From positions 1-32,093 of the forward strand of contig NZ_JBQAJM010000026.1 of assembly GCF_052030685.1 (NCBI RefSeq): a stretch of 32,093 bases of DNA, in the 5' to 3' direction. This document shows positions 24,280 to 32,069 of this stretch, one piece after another; position 1 is the first letter of the stretch; every line of letters starts with the position of its first letter. The position numbers and the translations under genes were made by a program. The DNA comes from Caedibacter sp052030685. GTDB lineage: Bacteria > Pseudomonadota > Gammaproteobacteria > Francisellales > Francisellaceae. The notes under the pieces were generated by a model. That model was not told the origin of the DNA. It saw only the letters and a program-made list of their open reading frames with translations, and searched no databases.

Positions 24280-25487
24280 AGAAAAAACGGCGTGCCATCA
24301 TTATCGCTGATTTGGTGACATGTCCACATTATACTATTGATAGATTTAAGGCTTTTAATATTAATGTTGTGGTATTGACTATTAGCACTTATAGCGTTCC
24401 ATTCTATCAATATGAAAAATTACCGATTCTGGTGCTCCATTCCAAGCAGGATGTTGATGCCGATGTTGCTACAATTAATGCACTCAAACATGAATTTGAC
24501 TTTATTGGTGGGATTTATGGACATGATGGTGAAGCGACAGTAACCCATGCAGATAAGGTATTTAATCAGTTATTTCCCTTGAGCGCTAACAGCGAAAGTA
24601 CTAGCCCGCTTCGCTATGATAAGCACGCACTCAATCACAAACTATCACTATTTGGTGCAGGTCTTGCGGCGATCACATTTAAAGCTGCAACAGTTAATAA
24701 AAAAGTTTTACAGGATTTTTATGCGCAACACCATGGTTCAGTGGTATTAAAGCCGACTAAAAATTCATCTTCTGGCAAAAACGTTTTAATCAAACCCAGC
24801 GAACAAGCGTTACTGACCTGTATTGAGCAATGTCCAGAGCAAACTTTTTTATTGCAAGCATATATTGATGGTGAAGAATACTATATCGATACGGTTTCTT
24901 TTAATAATCGCCATAAAGTGGTTTCCATTGGTCGCTATGAAAAAAACATCATCAATCATAAACCCGTCTATCTTTATTCTGAAAACATCGGTAAAAAATC
25001 GAGTGATGCCAAAAAACTTGCCGAGTTTGCGATATGGGTATTGGAACAATCTGGATTTAGTACCGGTCTGGCTCATATAGAAGTTAAGATGAAAGGAGCC
25101 ATCATTGAATTAATTGAACTCAATGCTAGGATGTCTGGTATTTATGGTGGATTGAATGAGATGCAACTTGCCAGAGACAACCACGATCAAATATCTGAGT
25201 TTCTACATTTAGCGGCTTACGAGCAAGCAGTACCGATTAAAAAGAATTTGCTTTATAGAATGGTTAATCTAAAGAATAAAAGAGCTGAGTTCAGCATACC
25301 CGATCTCAAACCAATTTATGATTTAGAAACCGTCTATAAAGTAAATGTTATCCATAACGATCACACGACAACTAACCACAGAATATTGGCTGTTGTCATG
25401 CAGATCTTTATGTGTAGCGATTGTCACCAAGCATTAGATGTCGATAATAAGTGTTTATTAACGATGTTTAATCAGTTTAATATTTAA
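24270..25487 (+). CDS. ATP-grasp ligase
   Basis: The protein has 405 residues. It is a carboxylate-amine ligase of the ATP-grasp superfamily, which activates a carboxylate as acyl phosphate and joins it to an amine. An N-terminal pre-ATP-grasp domain (about 1-115) is followed by the nucleotide-binding lobe, with VVLKPTKNSSSGKNVLI (the Lys and Ser/Gly-rich loop), the hinge FLLQAYIDGEEYYIDTVSFN, and the Mg-binding segment HIEVKMKGAIIELIELNARMSG, where Glu and Asn are the usual ligands. Residues after about 330 form a C-terminal extension. It most resembles amino-acid/peptide ligases (BacD-like or peptide-extending types). The 36-residue peptide gene follows 15 bp later, so the peptide is a natural candidate substrate. 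Confidence 0.85.
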   Translation: MELKKKRRAIIIADLVTCPHYTIDRFKAFNINVVVLTISTYSVPFYQYEKLPILVLHSKQDVDADVATINALKHEFDFIGGIYGHDGEATVTHADKVFNQLFPLSANSESTSPLRYDKHALNHKLSLFGAGLAAITFKAATVNKKVLQDFYAQHHGSVVLKPTKNSSSGKNVLIKPSEQALLTCIEQCPEQTFLLQAYIDGEEYYIDTVSFNNRHKVVSIGRYEKNIINHKPVYLYSENIGKKSSDAKKLAEFAIWVLEQSGFSTGLAHIEVKMKGAIIELIELNARMSGIYGGLNEMQLARDNHDQISEFLHLAAYEQAVPIKKNLLYRMVNLKNKRAEFSIPDLKPIYDLETVYKVNVIHNDHTTTNHRILAVVMQIFMCSDCHQALDVDNKCLLTMFNQFNI

Positions 25488-25502
25488 AGAAGGAATAGAG
25501 TA

Positions 25503-25613
25503 ATGAATGATCAAGAAAATAATTTGAATAGTATGTTAGATATGATCAATGAACTGAAAAGTGCCATGACGGAAGAGCAAGCCCAGTTAGCTGCTCAAGC
25601 GGCAACGTGGTAA
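25503..25613 (+). CDS. 36-residue peptide, putative RiPP-type precursor or scaffold
   Basis: A short ORF follows an AAGGAATAGAGTA ribosome binding site. The peptide begins MNDQENNLNSMLDMINELK, continues with SAMTEEQAQLAAQAATW and stops. Its first 30 residues are acidic and Leu/Met/Glu-rich, likely an amphipathic helix as in many RiPP leaders; the end is small residues plus a single C-terminal Trp and there is no Cys. It lies between an ATP-grasp ligase and a TPR protein in a coupled operon with oxidoreductases, an aminotransferase, a methyltransferase-like protein and an exporter. It may be a precursor or a carrier whose C-terminus is extended or modified. I do not recognise a family. Confidence 0.6.
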   Translation: MNDQENNLNSMLDMINELKSAMTEEQAQLAAQAATW

Positions 25614-25619
25614 GCTTTG

Positions 25620-25862
25620 ATGCCGATTATCAACTGGAGCTTCGGTAAAACTGAAGCTCAACCTTAGGCATGGCGTTTTAATTTTAGTGATGAGCAATCT
25701 TCATTTTATGCCGTTATTGTATTTCTAAAGGCATTAGGTCAAGAAACCAAAAATAGTGCATTTAAAGCTGATATTACTACGCAAATTGCTAAGATTAATA
25801 AAATCGTTAATGCAGAATCCAGTGACCATGCTCTGGGCCATACTGCTATCAACAGTTCTTCG
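25620..25862 (+). pseudogene. Probable 5' part of the TPR gene with in-frame TAG
   Basis: From ATG 25620 the frame reads MPIINWSFGKTEAQP, TAG (25665-25667), then AWRFNFSDEQSSFY and continues open into the TPR gene. The stretch after the TAG has protein-like composition and contains no ATG, GTG or TTG before GTG 25863, so the natural N-terminus probably includes it. CAG to TAG is a single transition. Nonsense mutation, sequencing error and readthrough are all possible. This frame is also the same as that of the 36-residue peptide upstream (TAA at 25611). Confidence 0.5.
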
Positions 25863-27236
25863 GTGGCTTTCGCTGTGATTCGGCGGATCAGTCGTGAGAG
25901 TGTTTTTACGGCTGATATTATTGATAGTACCGCTCGGTTAATTTTGTTACTTATTGAAAATGTAGAACAGCATGATATTCACCTTTACTCGTTTTGCCGA
26001 ATAGATAGACCATCAATCAAAGTTTTTACGCGTGTTATCGTTTTGGGGGGAGGATCAAAGGCATGGCAATGGATCTTCACACACGATCCATTTAAAAATG
26101 ATGAACAACAACTTTTTAATAAATCGAGACGACTATTATTCTCCAGGATACTTGATTATATAAAACCGTCTGTCGATTTTAATAATAACCAAGCGGTTAC
26201 ATTACCTAAGCTTAACAAAAAATCGTTATCTATCGTTAATGCATCTGCTGAACTCGTTATACAAAATTATGATTATTGTATATTAATTTTAGATAGTATT
26301 TTAAGTCAGAATAAGAAAGATTATAAAGCGTTAAAGTTATTGGCTTTGGCCTATGTCAATATGGGGCTATATGATGAATCACTTGTGATTTTACAAGATG
26401 CGCTCGCCTATTGTGATGACCCGATCTTCAAAGCTTCACTTTATTATGCAAAGGGGCTGATTTTGCAAAAGCGAAAAAGACAATCTTTAGCCGCAGTCGC
26501 TGCCTATGATGCAGGCTTAAATGGCTTAAGGTCTTTTGAAATCAACAATGAGACCGATAGCCATCATTATCATTTGGAACAAGCTTGGCTAAATAACGGT
26601 CTTTGTTTGTATAAAGCGCTTAAATTAAAAGAAAATGACGATGAAGTGTTGTTTTATGAGATCTATAACACCCTGTGCCATTCACTTTCTAGTTTGTCCA
26701 ATAATTATAATAACGATGCTATTTATTTAAAGTCGAATTTGATTTCCAATGCCAGTTTTCTCATGGAAATGAGGAAGCAATATAGTGATTCGTTTAATTT
26801 ATTATCTACTTACTACCAAGGCATTGCCGATTTAAACAAATATGACTTAAGAAGTTGTCATATTAATTATCGTTTAGGTGTTTTACAACTTAAAATGCAG
26901 CACTATAGTCAAGCATTAACGTTTTTGAAGATGAGCTTAGCGGCACTAAACGATTTAGCGCAACCATTTTTAGAAGAAAAGTTATGCAGAGTGATTGCCA
27001 TTGCCTATCTGGGGTTGAAAAAAACTGAGCAAGCAAGAATTTATCTTAAAAAAGGGTTGGCTATTTGTGTGAGTCAATGTGCTACTAATGGTATTCAATA
27101 TTACGAAACGAAACTACAAGCACCACATCTAACTATAGATTTCAACAGTATCTCGCCGAAATTACCGGCTTATATTCCTGAAATTGATTTAGAAGACATC
27201 CCAGCCGTTAATTTGAATGAGTATTTAGGAAAATGA
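25863..27236 (+). CDS. TPR-repeat protein
   Basis: The open frame has 457 residues; the real start is uncertain because no ribosome binding site precedes GTG 25863 and the coding signal extends upstream through a TAG. Residues 1-110 are unrecognised. From about 125 to 430 there are tetratricopeptide-like helical repeats, e.g. DYKALKLLALAYVNMGLYDESLVILQDAL, CHINYRLGVLQLKMQHYSQALTFLKMSLAAL and CRVIAIAYLGLKKTEQARIYLKKGLAI. TPR proteins act as binding scaffolds; here it may hold the peptide or enzyme partners. No signal peptide is visible. Its stop overlaps the next start (ATGA), so it is coupled to the epimerase gene. Confidence 0.7.
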   Translation: MAFAVIRRISRESVFTADIIDSTARLILLLIENVEQHDIHLYSFCRIDRPSIKVFTRVIVLGGGSKAWQWIFTHDPFKNDEQQLFNKSRRLLFSRILDYIKPSVDFNNNQAVTLPKLNKKSLSIVNASAELVIQNYDYCILILDSILSQNKKDYKALKLLALAYVNMGLYDESLVILQDALAYCDDPIFKASLYYAKGLILQKRKRQSLAAVAAYDAGLNGLRSFEINNETDSHHYHLEQAWLNNGLCLYKALKLKENDDEVLFYEIYNTLCHSLSSLSNNYNNDAIYLKSNLISNASFLMEMRKQYSDSFNLLSTYYQGIADLNKYDLRSCHINYRLGVLQLKMQHYSQALTFLKMSLAALNDLAQPFLEEKLCRVIAIAYLGLKKTEQARIYLKKGLAICVSQCATNGIQYYETKLQAPHLTIDFNSISPKLPAYIPEIDLEDIPAVNLNEYLGK

Positions 27237-28150
27237 ATATCTTAGTTGTGGGATGTGGTCAAATTGGCTCTCAAATAGTAAATACATTAGCCAAGGATCA
27301 TCAAGTGACCGTGCTCGATAAATCGCCACCGTCGAATTTACTTCACTATTTTCGAGGTAAACGCTCCATCAATTTAATAAAACTCGATATTACTAATCGT
27401 GAAGCCGTTAACACCGTCATTAAAAATACCCAACCGAAAATGGTCATCTTAACGACAGGCATTAATGCCGAAACGGTCGATCGTGATCGATCGTTAGGGC
27501 AACGCCATTTATACGATGAACCAACACAATTCATTAAGAATATTAGCAAGACGACTATCGAGCGTTTAATTTATATGAGTAGTTTTTCTGTTTATGGTAT
27601 GTACGCAACGGAAAATGGATTGACTGAATGTAATGAACTCACCCCAGTCAACCCAACCACTCCCTATGGAGAAATTAAATATAAATGTGAACAGTATCTC
27701 GTTAATGAATGGAAGAAAGACTATTTAATTTTAAGACCAACGGGCATATTTGGGCAATCAAACCCCGAAGGGGGCAGCTATGGAACGAAAATGATCGATC
27801 AATTATTCCATTCACTGCTAAATGGGCACTATTTTGAAATCGATTATTATGGGTTAGAAGATGTAATGTACAATAAAACGCTAGCGAAGTTGCTCTGTGA
27901 TTTATCATTAAATGAGCAAGTTAGCCATAAGATTATCAATATGAGTTTATTTAATCGCATGGGTTGTAAGCCATTGCGCCATTTTTTTGCTAGTTTGCTT
28001 AACAATCCTTCCATCAAACTAAAGACTAAAGATAAACCGAGTGTCGATTGGCCCTTAATTAATAATGATAAAATGTTGTCATTGCTAACGGGCGAATACG
28101 CATTTTCTCTATTAAACGATTTTAAGGATTACTACCACCATGCCTTTTGA
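27233..28150 (+). CDS. NAD-dependent epimerase/dehydratase (extended SDR)
   Basis: The protein has 305 residues with an N-terminal Rossmann motif ILVVGCGQIGSQIV (GxGxxG) that binds NAD(P). The catalytic set of the extended SDR family is visible: Ser in YMSSFSVYG and the YxxxK of YGEIKYK (about residues 143-147), followed by LILRPTGIFGQ. Sugar-nucleotide epimerases and dehydratases share this fold, but no sugar-nucleotide or glycosyltransferase gene is nearby, so the substrate may be a different carbonyl or alcohol. It overlaps the TPR gene by 4 bases and the following FMN reductase gene by 11. Confidence 0.82.
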   Translation: MNILVVGCGQIGSQIVNTLAKDHQVTVLDKSPPSNLLHYFRGKRSINLIKLDITNREAVNTVIKNTQPKMVILTTGINAETVDRDRSLGQRHLYDEPTQFIKNISKTTIERLIYMSSFSVYGMYATENGLTECNELTPVNPTTPYGEIKYKCEQYLVNEWKKDYLILRPTGIFGQSNPEGGSYGTKMIDQLFHSLLNGHYFEIDYYGLEDVMYNKTLAKLLCDLSLNEQVSHKIINMSLFNRMGCKPLRHFFASLLNNPSIKLKTKDKPSVDWPLINNDKMLSLLTGEYAFSLLNDFKDYYHHAF

Positions 28151-28691
28151 TATTTTATTAATTAGTACCAGTATGAAGAAAACAAAATCATTGTCTCGAG
28201 AATTAATGACACATAGTCAGACCTTATTGGAAAAATTTATGTCGGTAAAAGCTATTGATCTCTCTATGCTTCCTATACCCTTATTTGAGGGTAAAGCATT
28301 GAACGATTATTTACCTCAGTTACAATACGAGATTGATCACGCCAAAAAGCTTATGCTGTTCTTAACCGGTTATTGGGGTGGGTTATCGGGAGCAAGCAAA
28401 AATTTTCTCGATTTATTGGGAGGTGTTAATTATAATGATACAACCCAAACCAATGAATATTATCAACAAAAAGACACCAGTATTGTCGTGGTGGGCTCAG
28501 ATACCACTGCGACTGAAAATGCCGCCAAGCAAGCTGAAACCAGTGCCCATTTACTCGGATTTAATTTGATTGATAGCCCGTGTCAATTTAACAACTTTAG
28601 GAATGCCAACAATCCTGATGTTAAATCATCTTATCTTAGTCTTTATGGGCAAATACAAACACTTTTTCAGGTTGGTAACGCTAATGTATAG
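28140..28691 (+). CDS. NADPH-dependent FMN reductase family protein (first)
   Basis: Flavodoxin-fold oxidoreductase of 183 residues. ILLISTSMKKTKSLSRELM forms the phosphate-binding loop region for FMN; LMLFLTGYWGGLSGASKNFLDLLGGVNY corresponds to the family signature PxYxGSxSGxLKNxLDxL. It reduces FMN, quinones or a pathway intermediate with NAD(P)H. The operon has a second member at 30277 that is much more typical; this one is divergent around the flavin loop, so the two probably have different substrates. It overlaps both neighbours (11 and 8 bases). Confidence 0.75.
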   Translation: MPFDILLISTSMKKTKSLSRELMTHSQTLLEKFMSVKAIDLSMLPIPLFEGKALNDYLPQLQYEIDHAKKLMLFLTGYWGGLSGASKNFLDLLGGVNYNDTTQTNEYYQQKDTSIVVVGSDTTATENAAKQAETSAHLLGFNLIDSPCQFNNFRNANNPDVKSSYLSLYGQIQTLFQVGNANV

Positions 28692-29319
28692 TTATTTACA
28701 GACAATTAATGAGCTAGCTTGTAAGATACTCTCTCACCCCATAAAACACCTTGATTATGAACAATTAGAAGTCATCGAGAGGCATATAAAAAAAACATAT
28801 ACGATTTCATCAACAACCATTACTCAATTAATGGGGAGATTACTCTTTAGTTTAGCGGCATTAACAAATGCTAGAAAAATACTGGTATTAGGATCATATG
28901 AAGGCATTGCGGCTTCTTATCTCATACATGATACTAGCAATATTGACATTACTTGTGTTGATATTGACGCAGAGAATATCGATAGGAACAAATATAATTT
29001 CACCGTGTACCCGTCCATTAGCAAGACTTTCAAAACGATGGATGCTGGTGACTACCTAGTCTCTCCAATAGAGGCCGATTTAATCTTTTATGATGTCGAA
29101 GATAAGGATAAAGGCAAGCATCTGTATGTTGATTTGTATCAACGGGCAAAAGTGAACAATCGTCACAAGTCTTGTTTACATCTTTTTCATGATGTTTGTG
29201 TACCAAAATTCAAAGCGACCTTTGATGAACTAAGCGCCATAAATAATGATTATATTGATGTACCGATTGATCATTCGGGGATTAGAGTGTTAAAGGAAGG
29301 GGCGATCTATGCTAATTAA
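28684..29319 (+). CDS. SAM-dependent O-methyltransferase-like protein
   Basis: The protein has 211 residues counting from ATG 28684, which overlaps the stop of the previous gene. A longer reading from 28570 would overlap it by 120 bases and is unlikely. A class I methyltransferase Rossmann core is suggested by ILVLGSYEGIAASYLI (motif I, with E in place of the usual G-x-G pattern), ITCVDIDAENIDRNKYNF (motif II acidic residue binding the SAM ribose) and IEADLIFYDVEDKDKG. The N-terminal helices and size resemble class-I (COMT-like) O-methyltransferases. Motif I is not canonical, so another Rossmann function remains possible. Confidence 0.6.
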   Translation: MYSYLQTINELACKILSHPIKHLDYEQLEVIERHIKKTYTISSTTITQLMGRLLFSLAALTNARKILVLGSYEGIAASYLIHDTSNIDITCVDIDAENIDRNKYNFTVYPSISKTFKTMDAGDYLVSPIEADLIFYDVEDKDKGKHLYVDLYQRAKVNNRHKSCLHLFHDVCVPKFKATFDELSAINNDYIDVPIDHSGIRVLKEGAIYAN

Positions 29320-30280
29320 TTTAGGTTTAGGCGCTATACATAGCAATAATATCGATATGACGCTTTCAAATTATCCAAACAATACTATCAACTTAAGGTT
29401 ATTAGAATGGTTGTCTGAACAATATCATGTCGAAATCAAGCCTGAGAATTTCTTATTCGTGCCGGGGGCAACCTACGCATTGTTGCTTATTTTATTGGAT
29501 TTACAGCATAAAAACATCTATCTTCCCGATTTTTGTTATGGTGGGTATCTCTGCTTGCTGCGAGAGTTAGTGTTTAAGCTGAATGACTACGACTATCAAA
29601 ATCCATATGATGTTGAGTGTCATCCAGAGAGTGTCTTCATTTGGAATTATCCTAATAATCCTACTGGCTTTTTAGTGAAAGAGGCTAACATTGGTCAATG
29701 GAGTGAAGATATTACTGTGATCAGTGATGATGTTTATATTACGCCGGAGACGTATACGGCATCATTATTATCTGAAAATAGTATTGCGAAGCATAATTTA
29801 TATACTATCGGCAGTGCTTCTAAGCTCTTTGGATTAGCTGGTATTAGGTTGGGTTGGGTGATTTCTTCTAGCGATAATATTACCGCATTGAAAAGGCGTT
29901 TACATGCATTATCGTTAGGGGTGCCGACGTCATCGCTTCTAGAATTGGAGAACATCAATTTTAGCGTTCAATTTGAAAGCATCATGCAGCTACTGAAAAA
30001 AAATAGGGACTTATGTCATTCATTTTGCGTACAGCATGGCATTTATCATTTGCCCTTGACAGAAACGTCTTATTATTTATTACTGGATGTGAGTCAATTT
30101 GGGATTGAAAGTTGCCTGATAAAAGATTTGCTTTTAGCTAAGTATAGTGTTGTAGTAATGGACTTAAGTTATCAAGATAAAGCGTTTTTAAGGATAAATT
30201 TAGGCGTGCAAACGGACATACTTGCAGCAGGTCTGAGTAAAATTAATATGGCATTGGCATTGTTGAGGAATATACAATGA
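29309..30280 (+). CDS. PLP-dependent aminotransferase, class I/II fold
   Basis: Fold-type I aminotransferase of 323 residues. Key elements are WNYPNNPTG (Asn117 region, cofactor contact), ISDDVY with Asp140 and Tyr143 (pyridine nitrogen and phenolate contacts), and GSASKLFGLAGIRLGW, where Lys172 is the Schiff-base lysine and the Arg of GIRLGW binds the PLP phosphate. It is shorter than most HisC/AspC proteins (about 350-400), mainly at the N-terminus. It moves an amino group onto or off a keto intermediate; the substrate is unknown. It overlaps the upstream gene by 11 bases and the downstream gene by 4. Confidence 0.85.
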   Translation: MLINLGLGAIHSNNIDMTLSNYPNNTINLRLLEWLSEQYHVEIKPENFLFVPGATYALLLILLDLQHKNIYLPDFCYGGYLCLLRELVFKLNDYDYQNPYDVECHPESVFIWNYPNNPTGFLVKEANIGQWSEDITVISDDVYITPETYTASLLSENSIAKHNLYTIGSASKLFGLAGIRLGWVISSSDNITALKRRLHALSLGVPTSSLLELENINFSVQFESIMQLLKKNRDLCHSFCVQHGIYHLPLTETSYYLLLDVSQFGIESCLIKDLLLAKYSVVVMDLSYQDKAFLRINLGVQTDILAAGLSKINMALALLRNIQ

Positions 30281-30804
30281 AAAATTTATTACTTGTTAAT
30301 GGTTCCTTGGGTGAATCATCTTATTGTGAAGCGATCATTAATGCGATTAAAGTTATGAAGAATAATCCGGTAGCCGTTGCAGATTTTAGGCAGCTTAATT
30401 TACCATTTGAATTACCGCAATATCACAAAGCACCAGAACAATTCCCTGATAATAATGTACAGGTTTGGCTAGATATGATCAAGCATGCTCACTCATTAAT
30501 ATTGGTTAGTCCTTTATACCATGGCAGCATATCGGGGGTATTGAAGAACGCTTTAGATTTATTGGCTTACGATCAGCTTCGCGGCAAAAAAGTGGGTGTC
30601 ATTATCCAATGTGGGAATGTTAGAGCTGGGGCAACTGCATGTGTGCATATTAGAAGTATTATTCGCACGCTTTATGGCACCAACATTCAAACTCATATTA
30701 TTACCGGCGCACAGGATTTTACCTTGATTAACAATCAAAAAAGCTTACAGGACAATGAAATCACCTTGAGGCTAAGTGATATGCTTGAACAATTGGAAAC
30801 GTGA
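30277..30804 (+). CDS. NADPH-dependent FMN reductase family protein (second)
   Basis: Flavodoxin-fold oxidoreductase of 175 residues. The N-terminal LLLVNGSLGESSYCEAI loop binds the FMN phosphate, and LILVSPLYHGSISGVLKNALDLL is the textbook family signature. KKVGVIIQCGNVRAG follows as the third flavin-contact region. Likely a cytosolic reductase using FMN and NAD(P)H on a quinone- or azo-type or pathway-specific substrate. It is coupled to the aminotransferase (4-base overlap) and precedes the exporter. Confidence 0.85.
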   Translation: MKNLLLVNGSLGESSYCEAIINAIKVMKNNPVAVADFRQLNLPFELPQYHKAPEQFPDNNVQVWLDMIKHAHSLILVSPLYHGSISGVLKNALDLLAYDQLRGKKVGVIIQCGNVRAGATACVHIRSIIRTLYGTNIQTHIITGAQDFTLINNQKSLQDNEITLRLSDMLEQLET

Positions 30805-30805
30805 T

Positions 30806-31864
30806 ATGTTGTTAGTGATCATGTTGTTCAATATGATGTTAGCGTTCATGGCCTCTGACATGTATTTACCGGCCATACCAGTCATGGGCAAACTGTATGG
30901 TGTGACGATTACTTATATTCAATTTACCATCACCTTATATTTTATTGGCATGGTGATCGCCAATATATTGACTGGTTGCATTTCGGATGGCATTGGTCGC
31001 AAAAAAGCATTGATGATGTCTCATATAATATTTTTCATGGGCAATGCACTGTGCATCTGCTTTAACCATTTTACTTTATTTTTACTAGGAAGATTACTGC
31101 AAGGTATTGGCTCGGGTGGATTGATGGGATTAAGTCGGGTGATTATTTCAGAATCGTATCCACAAGATGAATTGAAGAAAATATTTTCTATCTTTGCCTT
31201 AATGTTCGGCGTATTGCCGGCAATTGCGCCACTTTCAGGTGCATTGATTATGGAAGCAACGCATTGGCAAGCGATTTTCTACAGCTTACTTTTCGCGCAA
31301 ATCATCTGTTTTTTAGTAACACAAACAATGGTGCGGGAAACCCATTATGATCGTCGGTCAATCAACATTGTTCATGGGCTTTACTATCATTTTAAGCATT
31401 CATCGGTATTGCTAAAAAATGCGATGGGAGCAGCGGTTGTTTTTATGGGAGCGATGGCAATGACCGCGATTGGACCCATATACTTTGAAAAGTTGAATCA
31501 TTTTACTTTTAAAAAATATGGATTAACGGTTTTACTTATAGTCTTATTGGGGCAGCTAGGTAAAATCGTCAATATTGTTTTTACAAACAAGGTGGATCAT
31601 TATTTGTTTCGATTAGGCTTGTTTTTATTGCTAATGGCCGCTTTGTTATTAGCGAATGTCTATCTGCATGTAACAAAAGTTTCTCTCTTTTGTCTCGCAT
31701 TTGTCTTATATATCAATAGTATGGGCTTATTACTACCGATTTTTGTTAGTAAAGCAATGAACAGCATTACCGATTATAAAGGCAGTGCCAGCTCCATCTA
31801 TGGTACTTTTTTATTTTTGGGTGGGGCGTTAGGCACGTTTGCCATCATTTTTTTTACGAGGTGA
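30806..31864 (+). CDS. MFS exporter, Bcr/CflA-type
   Basis: The protein has 352 residues with about 11-12 hydrophobic segments. The first helix carries the SDMYLPAIPVMG motif typical of Bcr/CflA drug exporters (TDMYLPALP), loop 2-3 has GCISDGIGRKKALMMS (MFS motif A), and GRLLQGIGSGGLMGLSRVIISE follows. It is somewhat short for the group (about 390-400). ATG 30806 is preferred, just after the upstream stop with GGAAAC before it; GTG 30776 would add 10 residues. As last gene of the coupled operon it is the likely efflux pump for the pathway product. Confidence 0.85.
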   Translation: MLLVIMLFNMMLAFMASDMYLPAIPVMGKLYGVTITYIQFTITLYFIGMVIANILTGCISDGIGRKKALMMSHIIFFMGNALCICFNHFTLFLLGRLLQGIGSGGLMGLSRVIISESYPQDELKKIFSIFALMFGVLPAIAPLSGALIMEATHWQAIFYSLLFAQIICFLVTQTMVRETHYDRRSINIVHGLYYHFKHSSVLLKNAMGAAVVFMGAMAMTAIGPIYFEKLNHFTFKKYGLTVLLIVLLGQLGKIVNIVFTNKVDHYLFRLGLFLLLMAALLLANVYLHVTKVSLFCLAFVLYINSMGLLLPIFVSKAMNSITDYKGSASSIYGTFLFLGGALGTFAIIFFTR

Positions 31865-31868
31865 ATTT

Positions 31869-32033
31869 ATGAAAAAGAAAGCTAATAAAACACAACGTAT
31901 GGTGTTTCAAAAACTACGTCAAGCGTCGGAATTAATTGTGTCCTTTAAAACCGATGCGATTTCGGTGGATTTAGTCGGTGGTATTGTATTAAAAACAAGC
32001 ATAACAGAAGATACCCTATCAAATGTCAACTAA
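31869..32033 (+). CDS. Small unrecognised protein at the operon end
   Basis: The ORF has 54 residues, with start ATG 31869 after GAGGTGAATTT, 4 bp downstream of the exporter. The N-terminus is strongly basic (MKKKANKTQRMVFQKLRQ), then VSFKTDAISVDLVGGIVL. No family is recognised. The stop codon lies inside the 22-bp repeat unit, so the natural gene may have been longer and cut by an inserted element. Confidence 0.5.
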   Translation: MKKKANKTQRMVFQKLRQASELIVSFKTDAISVDLVGGIVLKTSITEDTLSNVN

Positions 32034-32069
32034 CTTTTCCGGTCACGACAACTAACTTTGCCGATTTTA
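32024..32069. mobile_element. Possible insertion-sequence end with tandem repeats
   Basis: CAACTAACTTTTCCGG (32027 on) and CAACTAACTTTGCCGA (32049 on) are two copies of a unit repeated with 22-bp spacing; the first is preceded by TGT. Multiple short repeats at the termini are typical of IS21-family elements, whose transposase would lie beyond the window edge. Identification is by style only. Confidence 0.4.

Noticed and set aside
25665..25667. TAG as a pyrrolysine or selenocysteine-like recoded codon
   Set aside because: TAG is not a selenocysteine codon, no pyl genes are visible, and nothing like a recoding element was seen. A simple nonsense change or error explains it at least as well.
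25863..27236. TPR protein as a LanB or PEARL-like enzyme
   Set aside because: Its size and the helical repeats do not fit lantibiotic dehydratase-like proteins, and no such motifs are visible.
28570..28683. Longer start for the methyltransferase-like gene
   Set aside because: It would overlap the FMN reductase gene by about 120 bases; ATG 28684, overlapping only its stop, fits the rest of the operon.
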